Below are positions 19,301-27,596 of a stretch of 64,000 nucleotides of DNA, piece after piece. The position numbers and the translations under genes were made by a program. A model generated the notes under the pieces. That model was not told the origin of the DNA. It made no database searches and saw nothing but the letters and a program-made list of their open reading frames with translations. How positions within the stretch are numbered: position 1 is the stretch's first letter; each line of letters begins with the position of its first letter. This DNA is from JANSWY01 sp965228955 (GTDB lineage: Bacteria > Bacteroidota > Bacteroidia > Cytophagales > Cyclobacteriaceae). Where the stretch lies: NCBI GenBank assembly GCA_965228955.1, contig OZ245848.1, positions 4,154,001 to 4,218,000 on the forward strand, read 5' to 3'.

Positions 19301-20987
19301 CGTTAGCACCACAGTAAAGTACTTTTGCATTGTCATCATAATCAGTAGGGTTAATAAACCTTCCATAAGTCTGGTTACTTAAAATCGTACTGAAAGATGA
19401 TCCACCATTTGTTGATCTGTAGTAGCTATTGTAAACATACGAAGTGATCTGATAATTACTGTTTGCCTGATCAATGTGAGTGAATGCTCCGTCACCACCA
19501 GTAACTTCATTAGTAGAATTAACACCACTTGTTGTGAACTGATGACTACCATTATCCTGAGCACCAGCAAGCATGTAATTACTTCCACTAGAGTTTGCCT
19601 GATCTGCTGCATAGAATTGAGTCACATTGTAACCATTATTTCTAGCAGAGATAGAAGGATTAGAAGCACTTCCTACATTTGATGAGTAGTATACTCCGCC
19701 ATCATTTCCGAAGATTGCTGCATTAGGATCAACCGGACTAAACATGATAGCATGTTGATCCGCATGTACGTAAGTATCACAAGATCCCGTCCAATAGGAG
19801 ATTAATCCCCAGCTGCTACCACCATTTGTGGTTTTGTAGAGATCAATACCTCCAACAACTGCGATATTGGAATTTGTTGGATGAACTTGTAAAGTCAAAT
19901 CATACCATGCCTGACCTCTTGTAAAGTCCTGGCTATCTGTAGTACATGATTGTGTTCTGTAATTAGGAATAGATACTGTACTCCATGAGTTACCACCATC
20001 GGTTGATCTTCTAAACCAGGCAACAGTAGTGTTATTGGAAGCTACAGCATATACCACATTCGCATTTGAAGGTGCTACAGCTAATTCAATTCTCTCACCA
20101 CCAGTTGCAGGAGTTACATCTGACCAGGAAACTCCATCATTTGTAGATTTTCTAACAACACCTGTTGTGAAGATACCTTCACTTGCATAGATGTCTCCAT
20201 TTGCAGCTACTTCTACATCTGCAAATCTTCCTGTAAGTAACTGCGTAAAACTTGAACCGCCATTTGTTGATCTGTATAGTCCTTCTCTTGTTGCTGCGAT
20301 TACAGTTCCTGTTGGAGTAACCACGACTTTTTGTACATAATGGAATCCGCTATTGTCGGTAGAACTTAATTGAGTCCAGGTAGTACCACCGTTTGTAGAT
20401 TTCCAAATACCAGCTCCTCTTACCGCGTCAAGATTAAAAAATCCTTCTCCGGTTCCAACATAGAATGTTTGAGTGTTAGTTGGGTCATAAGCAATAGTAC
20501 TGATAGCCAGGTTAGCCCAGAAATCATCCACGTTTTGCCATACAGTAGAAGAGGAAGTAATGTTATTATTGAACCAAAGTCCACCAGCAACACCACCAGC
20601 CCAAACTTTGGTACCTGTTCCATCATTTGGATCGAACATTATAGCTCTCGTTCTACCCCCTACATTGTCAGGTCCTCTTTCTGTCCAGTTTACACCAGAT
20701 AATGGAGCTCTGGATGAAGAACTCTTTAATTCTCTGAATGCTTGTAATGATCTTTTAACCGGAACTGTGTTTGTTGCAGGATCACGAGTCATATCGTGAT
20801 TTTGGTTAACTGCCAGGTCTGGCCTATCGTATTTTGGGGTATTATTGATTTGTTCCAACTCGCTACTGGTGCTATCTCCAATAGGAATTGATGCTTGTTG
20901 TCTTGTAGATAATGTAAAGACAATAGCTATCGCGGAAGCACCTAGTGCAGTGGCTGCATAGGACCTCCATGACTTTAATCGAATCAT
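16359..20987 (-). CDS. Large T9SS-secreted protein: beta-propeller, two FN3-MAM units, sorting tail
   Basis: 1542 residues. The N-terminal hydrophobic anchor or signal (about 10-28) precedes a sortilin/BNR-like propeller with many STNGGSS repeats (about 95-750), then FN3-MAM, FN3-MAM (each about 262 residues, about 769-1292), a lectin-like beta-sandwich (about 1295-1455), and a T9SS type A sorting domain (FPNPVSNLLNI to the KFKKM end, about 1475-1542). The MAM-like modules carry ESFESGIGDWSQNTGDDLDW. It is exported by the Por/T9SS machinery and likely attached to the surface, where FN3 and MAM modules would serve adhesion. The substrate of the propeller is unknown. It has its own strong terminator. 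Confidence 0.92.
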   Translation of the reverse strand: MIRLKSWRSYAATALGASAIAIVFTLSTRQQASIPIGDSTSSELEQINNTPKYDRPDLAVNQNHDMTRDPATNTVPVKRSLQAFRELKSSSSRAPLSGVNWTERGPDNVGGRTRAIMFDPNDGTGTKVWAGGVAGGLWFNNNITSSSTVWQNVDDFWANLAISTIAYDPTNTQTFYVGTGEGFFNLDAVRGAGIWKSTNGGTTWTQLSSTDNSGFHYVQKVVVTPTGTVIAATREGLYRSTNGGSSFTQLLTGRFADVEVAANGDIYASEGIFTTGVVRKSTNDGVSWSDVTPATGGERIELAVAPSNANVVYAVASNNTTVAWFRRSTDGGNSWSTVSIPNYRTQSCTTDSQDFTRGQAWYDLTLQVHPTNSNIAVVGGIDLYKTTNGGSSWGLISYWTGSCDTYVHADQHAIMFSPVDPNAAIFGNDGGVYYSSNVGSASNPSISARNNGYNVTQFYAADQANSSGSNYMLAGAQDNGSHQFTTSGVNSTNEVTGGDGAFTHIDQANSNYQITSYVYNSYYRSTNGGSSFSTILSNQTYGRFINPTDYDDNAKVLYCGANEDQYIRITNMTGSTSPSLNTVSLGGFRVSAIKVSPYANNRIFLGTGTNGSSGGSKVFRVDNANGSSPTVTEIGTASLPATGYISSIDVGSSDNQVIITYSNYGVVSVWETRNGGSSWSNREGNLPDIPIRWALYNPLNTDEVLLATELGVWSTDNVNTSSPSWGSTNSGLANVRCDMLQYRDSDGVVQVATHGRGVYTASPFTAGGDTDPPSTPTSLASSGITSSGFSVNWSASSDNVGVTGYNVYLNGSLDGTTASTSYSFSGLSASTTYSVAVEATDATGNTSGQASINVTTAGTGGPCTASVSTFPYSESFESGIGDWSQNTGDDLDWVRDSGGTPSSGTGPATGADGSFYLYIEASGDGTGFPTKNAIITLPCMDVSGLASPKLNFSYHMNGTAMGNLIVQTSTNSGSSWTNAWSISGSQGDQWNDVSIDLPSSSGIQIRFNGTTGSSWSSDIAIDDVSVADDSDTQAPSTPSGLASSSVTTSSFNVSWTASTDNVGVTGYNVYLNGSLDGTTATTSYSFSGLAASTTYTVAVEANDAAGNTSAQGSLNVTTSSVGGGTCTATVSSFPYTQSFESGIGDWSQNTGDDLDWVRDSGGTPSSGTGPATGADGSFYLYIEASGNGTGFPTKNAIITLPCMDVTSLASPKLNFSYHMNGTAMGNLIVQTSTDNGSTWSNAWSISGSQGDVWNGVSIDLPSSSGIQIRFNGTTGSSWSSDIAIDNVSVNDGTTPPCPAITFGTISSYGGTQDAAGDFSVQDAGATLFVENNTWKYISYPYTVTANTVIDFEFRSTSQGEIHGIGFDNDNTISSDRTFKVHGSQNWGITNYDNYSGSDWVAYSIPVGSFYTGSFDRLFFTNDNDAGSGNNSYFRNVVVREGACGTTAAMAQTSQPVQITPIIGTDGEFEFSSFPNPVSNLLNINHNIESGSYSIISISGQMMQAGIIDLDLRQINTSELPSGIFILKIETVEGSMIHKFKKM
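17112..18683 (-). repeat. Two tandem ~786-bp FN3-MAM coding repeats
   Basis: Copy 1 is 17898-18683 and copy 2 is 17112-17897, in frame within the T9SS protein. The period is 786 bp in the FN3 part and 789 bp in the MAM part because of a one-codon indel. Most third positions have diverged, but 86 bp (17431-17516 against 18220-18305) are identical. Confidence 0.9.
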
Positions 20988-21154
20988 GATTATAGGGTTT
21001 GGTTAGCAAAATAAATACCTCGCAATATAGAATTTCATATTTAGAATCACAACCGCCAAACCATTAAATGCAATATTGTTGCAAATAATACCATGGTCGC
21101 TAAATACTCAGTTGTTCAAATTGAGATTCCCTCTCATTGATTTTTGTTTACAAC

Positions 21155-21165
21155 TGGTTAAACCA
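21155..21165. promoter_or_regulatory. Dyad TGGTT-A-AACCA upstream of the WD40-like lipoprotein
   Basis: A perfect 5-bp inverted repeat with a 1-bp centre, 39 bp before the ATG at 21204. It is a possible operator and no regulator can be assigned. The rest of the 216-bp gap shows nothing recognisable. Confidence 0.3.
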
Positions 21166-21203
21166 TTAGATTTATGATAGTTAGGCATCAATCATAACTA
21201 TTC

Positions 21204-22076
21204 ATGATCTTAAAAAACTGTATCCAAATAGCTTTATTGATTTTCACAATTGCGGCTTGCGGCACAGAAGTTAAGTATCTGGACACCAATTTTCCTGATA
21301 AAACTCCGAAACTCTATGCCGAAGGAATCATCAATCTAAACAATCGGTTCCAGCAGAATTTAACTATGACTTCTGACGGCAAGGAACATCTCATTACAAT
21401 AACAGACTCAGCACTTTGGAGGTATCAGAGGATTCTTAGAATAAAGAATATGAATGGTGAAATCGCAGTTGATACACCTCAATTTGTTAGGGATTTCAAA
21501 TATCAAAATGAGTGGTTCATTGGAGAGCCAATTATTAGTCCAGATGATAAGAGTTTAGTTTTTATCGCAGATTACCCTCCTGATTTGTGGATATCTGAAA
21601 GAAATGAAAAAGGAGACTGGGATAAACCAAATAAATTGGACGGTATCAACACTTCAAAAGATGATTGGTATCCGACTTTTTCCAAAAATCATAATCTCTA
21701 CTTTACTAATGGAACAATTTTCAGATCCGAAAAAGACTACAAATCCGCAGACACGGTCTCCATCCCATTTATTCAACCGGACTTAAGGGATCCATGCATT
21801 TCTCCAAATGAAGATTATATCATCTTTACAGCAATTGATAGTACCAACTTTGGAAGAAGCGATCTTTATGTAAGCTTCAAAGATCCGAAGGGTAATTGGG
21901 GAAAAGCCAGTAATCTGGGTGATAAGATTAACACAGAGTTCCGAGAATTTGCCCCTTACATTTCCCCGGATGAGAAATACCTTTTTTTCTCAAGAAGAGA
22001 CAAATGGCAAAATGCTTCTTTTTCCAATATCTATTGGGTGAGTATGGAGGTAATCTTCGATCTTAATGATCAATGA
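21204..22076 (+). CDS. WD40-like (PD40/TolB-type) propeller lipoprotein
   Basis: 290 residues. The signal sequence has the lipobox FTIAAC19G. PD40-type blades are visible as PIISPDDKSLVFIAD, PTFSKNHNLYFTNG, PCISPNEDYIIFTA and PYISPDEKYLFFSRRD. These short propellers usually bind proteins or peptidoglycan-associated partners at the envelope. Its final 14 bp overlap the 3' end of the convergent protease gene. No partner gene is evident, so the function is open. Confidence 0.8.
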   Translation: MILKNCIQIALLIFTIAACGTEVKYLDTNFPDKTPKLYAEGIINLNNRFQQNLTMTSDGKEHLITITDSALWRYQRILRIKNMNGEIAVDTPQFVRDFKYQNEWFIGEPIISPDDKSLVFIADYPPDLWISERNEKGDWDKPNKLDGINTSKDDWYPTFSKNHNLYFTNGTIFRSEKDYKSADTVSIPFIQPDLRDPCISPNEDYIIFTAIDSTNFGRSDLYVSFKDPKGNWGKASNLGDKINTEFREFAPYISPDEKYLFFSRRDKWQNASFSNIYWVSMEVIFDLNDQ

Positions 22077-23214
22077 CCATTACGGTATCGGATTTCATTG
22101 TTATCAACTTTAGGCTATCCTGTTGCAATAAATCTCCAATCTTATAAAAGTATTCACAATTTGATTGATACAATTGATCCGGAGTATAGCCATTAATGGA
22201 AGTTAAAGTATCACCCAAAGCAACCTGTTTCAATCCAATCTCAATTCTATTCACAACCCATAAAGAATCATTCAATATCCCTGGAATCATCTCATGTGAT
22301 TTCCTAATTTCAATATCGGTCTTTTGTTCTAATAATATTTCATTCTCCTGATTATCAATTATTACTTCAAAATGCTCGAGTACTTCATTACCAAGCAATC
22401 CCTTTCCTAATGAAGAGAACTCCACTTCAAAATCAGTATTTACTTTATCCAGTTTTAAAGAAAGCTTTTTTTCTATTAAAGTATCAATATTTGATCCATA
22501 GATACCGGTCGTTGATTGATCAATGTATACATTAGAATCAGATTCAAAGCTTGATGACACCCGGCTCGGTAAGGTTAAACCTCCATTAAATCCAGTATCA
22601 AATAAAACGCCTCTAATAGTTTTGTTCTCTAAACTGATATCAATCTTTGGAGTAGCTGAAAATACCGGTCTATCAAACCCAATTACAATAGGTCCTTCTC
22701 CAGTTTCAAATGGCATATCTGAGAAATAGATCTTTTTGTTCTGATAATCAATTTTCCAGTTAACCAACTTAATCAGATTGGCTCCAATTATCCCATGCTC
22801 AGCGATACAAGGGCTGGCTGAGTTTGCAGAATACTCTACTTTTCCTGCACCTATTTTTTTAAAAACTGTCTCTCCTATCCTCAAGGAATCAATCTGTACT
22901 ACTTCGATCAGTTTAGTATTTCCCTGTGCTGTGGAATTTTCCTTTGTAGCTACAGTTTCTAGCCCATGTTGTTCAGCAAGGTTCTTTTCAATTTTACTAT
23001 TGAATGCCCCAGTATCAAATATGAATTCCCGAAGCGTTTTATCAGCATTAATAGCAGCTTTCACTACAATAAGACCTTTGCGATATTCGAAAGGAATTTC
23101 TTGCACAAAGTCTTCTCGATCCACACTTCCGCTGAGTAAGAGGGATACATTTTTACTGTAGTTACAGCTAAAAAACCCTATCGTAAGTAAAGCAATAACT
23201 ATTTTCAGCTTCAT
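22063..23214 (-). CDS. Retropepsin-like aspartic protease lipoprotein with PDZ-like tail
   Basis: 383 residues. The lipobox is GFFSC17. Two aspartic-protease signatures are present, FDTGA (Asp67-Thr-Gly) and FDTGF (Asp206-Thr-Gly), each in its own retropepsin-like half, so one chain can form the two-Asp active site that retroviral proteases form as dimers. The C-terminus (about 318-375, GDTLTSINGYTPDQLY) resembles a PDZ domain. It is anchored in the envelope and probably cleaves envelope proteins. Its ATG overlaps the stop codon of the upstream outer-membrane protein gene (TAATG), implying translational coupling and a shared pathway. Confidence 0.82.
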   Translation of the reverse strand: MKLKIVIALLTIGFFSCNYSKNVSLLLSGSVDREDFVQEIPFEYRKGLIVVKAAINADKTLREFIFDTGAFNSKIEKNLAEQHGLETVATKENSTAQGNTKLIEVVQIDSLRIGETVFKKIGAGKVEYSANSASPCIAEHGIIGANLIKLVNWKIDYQNKKIYFSDMPFETGEGPIVIGFDRPVFSATPKIDISLENKTIRGVLFDTGFNGGLTLPSRVSSSFESDSNVYIDQSTTGIYGSNIDTLIEKKLSLKLDKVNTDFEVEFSSLGKGLLGNEVLEHFEVIIDNQENEILLEQKTDIEIRKSHEMIPGILNDSLWVVNRIEIGLKQVALGDTLTSINGYTPDQLYQSNCEYFYKIGDLLQQDSLKLITMKSDTVMVIDH

Positions 23215-24500
23215 TAATTCTTAGATTTTGCTTTGGTAATTCTAACCATTCTTCCCGGATACAATACCACTTCAATAAAATTAAATTCAAATTGATCAAC
23301 CCGCGATTTCTTACCTTCTATGTCTCTTACTTTTTGGAATGGATAGTATCTAAGATTAGTTCGTAAAATCCAGGTTTCCAGTGGGGATGCCACAATATCC
23401 CACCCAAATATGACTCCAGGAGATACAAAGCTTGTTCTGATTGTACTCCCCACTTGTTCATTGAATTCAAACTCCCCCACTGCCCACCTTTCATAACTGA
23501 TACTAGGTCCAATAAAAGGCACAAAACCATTATAATCCCACAGGAACTTAAAACCTTCGAATGCGATAGATGTTCTGCGCATTAAATGATCTAAACCGAA
23601 ACTTTCTCTACCGGAGGTGTAGTCCCTGTATTTAATTCCAAAATGCATCCCCTGATTATGAAGTAAATATCCCACTCCAAATTCCCATACAAAATCAGCA
23701 TCATGTCTTGGAACAGATTGTCGCTCTACACCTGAATATTCCGGTGAGGTTAGGAAGTAAGCCCAGCTTGGAGCAACTCCAATAGATAAGCTATTCAACT
23801 TGCCATTCTTAGACAGTTTCTTTTCTAACTCTGTAGTTCTTCCATTTAATTTCTCCTTTTCGTTTTTGATAGTAGTATCAAAATATTTTACAAACCCCAG
23901 CGAAAAGAATAATTGAGGCAACTTCAAATCATACTGAGTACTCCTATCACTATAGAATTCACGATCATTAAGAGGGGTCCATAGCATTTCCAGATTTATT
24001 TGATTACCATCAAATGCATATGATAAACCAGTAACAGTGGAGGTGGTCAAAAAGACATCCTTTCTTTCCCCAGAATTATCAGTCTCAATACCGAATACCA
24101 TTTGACTTAATGATAAGCCTCCATAAGGTCTTACTTTGCCAAATTCCATCCGCCATGGATAGAACCGGGCACTTAAATCTCCACCAGGGGCATATTTCAA
24201 TTTGGTACTACCATCAATATCATCATCACCTATAAATCCAAGAGCGATGTTCATATTGAAATCTAATTTGCCCCAAAAATGCAATCCCCCTATTGTGAAT
24301 CTTGGTATTGAAGTCAATGGAAAAGAATTCTCTGTTTGGTTCCAATTATAGCTTCCTTGAGAAGGAATTATCAGAGAATTAAGTCCTACATAAGTTTGGG
24401 CAAAACGATGTTGAGATCGGTCCTCAAGATAAAGTTGTGCTATCGTTGATTGTGAAACCGAGATTAGCACAACTAAGAATACGAGCTTAATTGCATTCAT
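23214..24500 (-). CDS. Outer-membrane beta-barrel protein, function unknown
   Basis: 428 residues from the ATG at 24500. An upstream TTG at 24524 would add eight polar residues before the signal peptide and is not chosen. The signal peptide is cleaved near STIAQ. The rest is rich in alternating aromatic strands (FGIKYRDYTSG, GPSISYERWAVGEF, ILRTNLRYYPFQKVRD), indicating a barrel. I do not recognise a narrower family. It is encoded between a LytTR regulator and the retropepsin-like protease with which it overlaps by a start/stop codon. That the protease acts on this protein or in the same envelope process is an inference from coupling only. Confidence 0.7.
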   Translation of the reverse strand: MNAIKLVFLVVLISVSQSTIAQLYLEDRSQHRFAQTYVGLNSLIIPSQGSYNWNQTENSFPLTSIPRFTIGGLHFWGKLDFNMNIALGFIGDDDIDGSTKLKYAPGGDLSARFYPWRMEFGKVRPYGGLSLSQMVFGIETDNSGERKDVFLTTSTVTGLSYAFDGNQINLEMLWTPLNDREFYSDRSTQYDLKLPQLFFSLGFVKYFDTTIKNEKEKLNGRTTELEKKLSKNGKLNSLSIGVAPSWAYFLTSPEYSGVERQSVPRHDADFVWEFGVGYLLHNQGMHFGIKYRDYTSGRESFGLDHLMRRTSIAFEGFKFLWDYNGFVPFIGPSISYERWAVGEFEFNEQVGSTIRTSFVSPGVIFGWDIVASPLETWILRTNLRYYPFQKVRDIEGKKSRVDQFEFNFIEVVLYPGRMVRITKAKSKN

Positions 24501-24571
24501 AATTTCAAATTTTTGACGATGCAAAGCTGAGCTAGAAATCCTGCTTTCCGGCCTAAATAAGCCTATTTGGT

Positions 24572-24586
24572 ATCATTGGGAATGAT
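24572..24586. promoter_or_regulatory. Dyad ATCATT-GGG-AATGAT before the outer-membrane protein gene
   Basis: A perfect 6-bp inverted repeat with a 3-bp centre, in the 104-bp gap between the LytTR gene and the outer-membrane protein gene, 72 bp upstream of the latter's ATG. It is a candidate operator, possibly of the adjacent LytTR regulator, though LytTR proteins more often use direct repeats. Confidence 0.35.
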
Positions 24587-24604
24587 GAGGTATGTACGGG
24601 AAAG

Positions 24605-25477
24605 CTATCGTGACAAACCAGCAAGGAAACTTTTAACCGCTTCATTATTTGCTCTTGAAACAGGAATCTTTTCTTCAACTCCTCTCAGTGACAACTCCAG
24701 ATTTCTAGCGTTACCTTCTACTTTCAAGACATGATGACCATTAATTAAATATCTCTTATGGCAATGAAAAAAATCTTCGTCTGGCAATAGTTCTAAAAGT
24801 GATTTAAGTCTGTTTCTAACAATCGATTTTTCCAGCTTACCCTGATTGAAATGAAAGACATCAACATAGTTTCCGTCTGATTGCATATAGACCAATTCGT
24901 TTGTTTCCAGTTGTAGCGCTAGTTTCCCGTTTTCTGCAAATAGTTTGATCACTTTCGACACTTCTGGTTGTCCATTCTGCTTAAGCTCTTGTGTCAATCT
25001 AATTGCTTCATTAAGCTTTTTTCGGTTGTGCATATATTGCTCAAAAAGAACCACAAGAAGTATAGGAAGAATACTAACTGAGACTGTTTTCAACAAAATA
25101 ATTGTGAACAAAGACCATTGATTAGTTGAAGTTTCCAGAAACAAATTGACCGACAAGAAAATCATGAAGGTGATGACTGTAAGAACAATAATAATTTGCA
25201 GAACTTCTTTTCCTAGAGTCCATTCTTCCTTGTCCATCCAGGCGGGTAGTATTTTTCGCATTAAAGGAACCATTACCCAAACTACAACAGATACCAGTAG
25301 CATAAGAAACCCGGATATTTTCAGCACCATAGAAGACTCTAACCTATTTAAACCAAAAGGCTCGAATACCCAGATCACAAAGAATGTAACTACTCCAGGT
25401 ATAGTAATACTAGACCAATTAAATATGAAGGGATGCGGTTTCGCAAAGAAGTTTTTGATAGTCTTTAGAGTTTCCAT
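24605..25477 (-). CDS. Membrane-anchored LytTR-family transcription regulator
   Basis: About 290 residues from the ATG at 25477 (METLKTIKN). An in-frame upstream start at 25486 adds three residues. Four membrane helices (about 20-140) are followed by a short coiled linker and a LytTR DNA-binding domain (about 195-290) with LVYMQSDGNYVDVFHF, FHCHKRYLING and EKIPVSRAN. This is the common Bacteroidota design that joins membrane sensing and DNA binding in one chain. It lies immediately upstream and on the same strand as the outer-membrane protein/protease pair, which it may regulate. Confidence 0.88.
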   Translation of the reverse strand: METLKTIKNFFAKPHPFIFNWSSITIPGVVTFFVIWVFEPFGLNRLESSMVLKISGFLMLLVSVVVWVMVPLMRKILPAWMDKEEWTLGKEVLQIIIVLTVITFMIFLSVNLFLETSTNQWSLFTIILLKTVSVSILPILLVVLFEQYMHNRKKLNEAIRLTQELKQNGQPEVSKVIKLFAENGKLALQLETNELVYMQSDGNYVDVFHFNQGKLEKSIVRNRLKSLLELLPDEDFFHCHKRYLINGHHVLKVEGNARNLELSLRGVEEKIPVSRANNEAVKSFLAGLSR

Positions 25478-25611
25478 CGGGAGCAAAGATAAGTGCTAAT
25501 TAAGTCTTTGGGATCATCAAATACTCAACACTTTCCGTCCTTTCTTAGATCAGGATAATTGCCTATCTATTAGACATTCACTAACTTATAGGTAACTAAA
25601 GTCCACACACC

Positions 25612-26484
25612 ATGAATTTAAAATCCAGCCTATTCGCAATAATTGCGTACTCCTTTTCAATTTGTCTATTTCAAGCTTGTGATGCATTCGGAGATGGAGA
25701 TGATTTTCAAGAGCCAGATATTTCCAATTTTTTCACCATTCCGGGAGAAGTCCGCCAGGGACAGGAAGTAACATTTTCAATGTCTGTTTCAGATGAGGAA
25801 GGACTGGATAGATTGGAGATATTTGAAACACGAGGTGCTACCACTAACATGATTGATGTAATCAACTTTACAGATTTGAATCAGGAGAATGTTGACTACA
25901 GCTATTTTGTTCCAAGCGATGCTTCTGATGCCGAAGAAATCCATATCGAATTCGTTCTTTATGATAATGATGATGGCGGAAATGAAGTACACTCTGTTAG
26001 TCAGGAAGCGTTTTTAATTCTTTGGAGTCCAACGCGTATGGATATGAGGCAGTTTGGTCAGATTTACAATCAGCATGGAACCTCCAGTTGTATCTTTGGA
26101 TACAATCTGGTGGATCATGTAAACCTAACAAACAATGACACCAATGATGTTCGAGACATTAGGAGTAATAATGACGAAAATACTTTTGATGGTTCTTTCA
26201 GAACATACACTGTTGCCAGTTACTGGAAAGCAACAAGTATATTCGATTATGATAATGCCTCTGTTGAAACACTTCTGGAAGATCCGAACTCAGGTATTGC
26301 AGCCTCATCCGTATTGGCTCCTGAGGTGGGAGATGTATATTTCACATACATTTTGAGAGCGGAAAAGCATTATATCATCAAAATTTTAGATGTCGATCCA
26401 GGAAATGACGATTGTGCCAATACAGGTTCAGAAGTAAAGACTGGGAAAGTTTACTTTGAGTATAAATGGTCGAGCGCACAGTAA
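25612..26484 (+). CDS. Uncharacterised lipoprotein
   Basis: 290 residues. The lipobox is CLFQAC23D, followed by acidic residues (DAFGDGDD), a common outer-membrane export signal in Bacteroidota. An Ig/PKD-like beta-sandwich is suggested by IPGEVRQGQEVTFSMSVSD and the strands up to about residue 140. The C-terminal half (FGYNLVDHVNLT to YFEYKWSSAQ) matches nothing I know. A small inverted repeat TGTCAA...TTGACA follows the gene. It sits 101 bp before the RelA/SpoT-like gene on the same strand, but no functional link is visible. Confidence 0.7.
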   Translation: MNLKSSLFAIIAYSFSICLFQACDAFGDGDDFQEPDISNFFTIPGEVRQGQEVTFSMSVSDEEGLDRLEIFETRGATTNMIDVINFTDLNQENVDYSYFVPSDASDAEEIHIEFVLYDNDDGGNEVHSVSQEAFLILWSPTRMDMRQFGQIYNQHGTSSCIFGYNLVDHVNLTNNDTNDVRDIRSNNDENTFDGSFRTYTVASYWKATSIFDYDNASVETLLEDPNSGIAASSVLAPEVGDVYFTYILRAEKHYIIKILDVDPGNDDCANTGSEVKTGKVYFEYKWSSAQ

Positions 26485-26585
26485 TGTCTACTACCTGTCA
26501 ACTCAAATTTGACACTAAATCATTGGGAGCGTTTATTTTTATCACAACTATCAAAAACCTACTGAATTAATCATATATTGTGCAA

Positions 26586-27578
26586 ATGGGAACTTTATCG
26601 GGAATTATCAAAGAGAGTGAGAAGAAACAAAGTAAGCAGAACTCGGCAGCTAACACTGGAGCTCAGACAATCAATTTAGTTGATCAAAGATCAGAAAGCC
26701 AAAGCCAACAGGCGCTGCAATTGATGGCCACTGAAAGCCAAAGTAATCACAACACGAAACAGCTGGTTTCATCCTTACAAAGTGCGGACACGTTGCAATT
26801 GCAGGGAGCCAAACAAGACCTTGATGCTAATAGTTGGGATGCGCTGGAAACCCAAGCAAAAGCAGCTCTTCCAAAGTTCTCCGAAATCTTTGATCAGCTG
26901 GTACAATCAACAGGTGCCAAAACAGACACCTACGAAAAAACTAAAGTGAAAATGATCCCTAACCCAATGGGTGGGAAAAGCAAAGTAAGAAGATACAGCA
27001 AAGAAGAACATAGCCTTAGTGAAGTTGCTCCTCTCAAAGGACAAGATAGAGCTGACCAGAAGGCCAAAGGTAAATACGGCGGTGATTATAGCAATATACT
27101 TGACGTAGTGAGAGGTACTCTCACATTTTCTGATTTCAAAGGACTGATTCAGGCACTTAAGATTGTGCATGCCAATGATGAAAAGCTTGGATATACAGTA
27201 GTAAGGTGCAAACAAACTTACCAAAATAGTCAGGGACAAACTGGTTCCCAGACCTTATATGGGGATGTCAAAATGAATCTCAAAGAGGAGTCAACAGGAC
27301 ATGTTTGTGAATTGCAATTTACACTTGAGGCATTTATGAATGTGAAGCAAAAAGGTCATAAAGCTTATAAAGAAATGAGGAATGCAAACCCTTTTGGCGA
27401 CAAAGTACTTGACGCCAAAAAAGGTGCTGATGATGCTACTAGCGGGCATGTTACAAGTGCTATCCATGGCTCCTATGCGGCATATACCGATGCAAGAATT
27501 GCCATTGAAAAAGATGCCAGCGGGCTTCAGGAAGCAATTGCAACAGCAAATGACATCCAGAAGCAAGTAGCAGGCTAA
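26586..27578 (+). CDS. Candidate secreted effector with RelA/SpoT-like domain
   Basis: 330 residues from the ATG at 26586 (a GTG two codons earlier is possible). There is no signal peptide. Residues 1-80 are Gln/Ser-rich and disordered, with LVDQRSE (31-37) and QL/LQ repeats similar to leaders of DUF4157-type and extracellular contractile injection cargo. Residues about 155-270 resemble a RelA/SpoT nucleotidyltransferase fold: YGGDY, LDVVRGT (Asp173, Arg176), VRCK, YGDVKM, CELQF (Glu242) and GHKAYKEMR (His258), in the order of the family's D..G.R, R.K, Y.S, E.Q.R and H motifs. A pyrophosphate-transferring toxin is one reading. No antitoxin or injection-system gene is nearby, so the function is inferred. 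Confidence 0.55.
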   Translation: MGTLSGIIKESEKKQSKQNSAANTGAQTINLVDQRSESQSQQALQLMATESQSNHNTKQLVSSLQSADTLQLQGAKQDLDANSWDALETQAKAALPKFSEIFDQLVQSTGAKTDTYEKTKVKMIPNPMGGKSKVRRYSKEEHSLSEVAPLKGQDRADQKAKGKYGGDYSNILDVVRGTLTFSDFKGLIQALKIVHANDEKLGYTVVRCKQTYQNSQGQTGSQTLYGDVKMNLKEESTGHVCELQFTLEAFMNVKQKGHKAYKEMRNANPFGDKVLDAKKGADDATSGHVTSAIHGSYAAYTDARIAIEKDASGLQEAIATANDIQKQVAG

Positions 27579-27596
27579 ATAACGCATCTCCCAATA

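Noticed and set aside
26497..26515. TGTCAA...TTGACA as a terminator of the lipoprotein gene
   Set aside because: The stem is 6 bp, AT-rich and not followed by a T-run.
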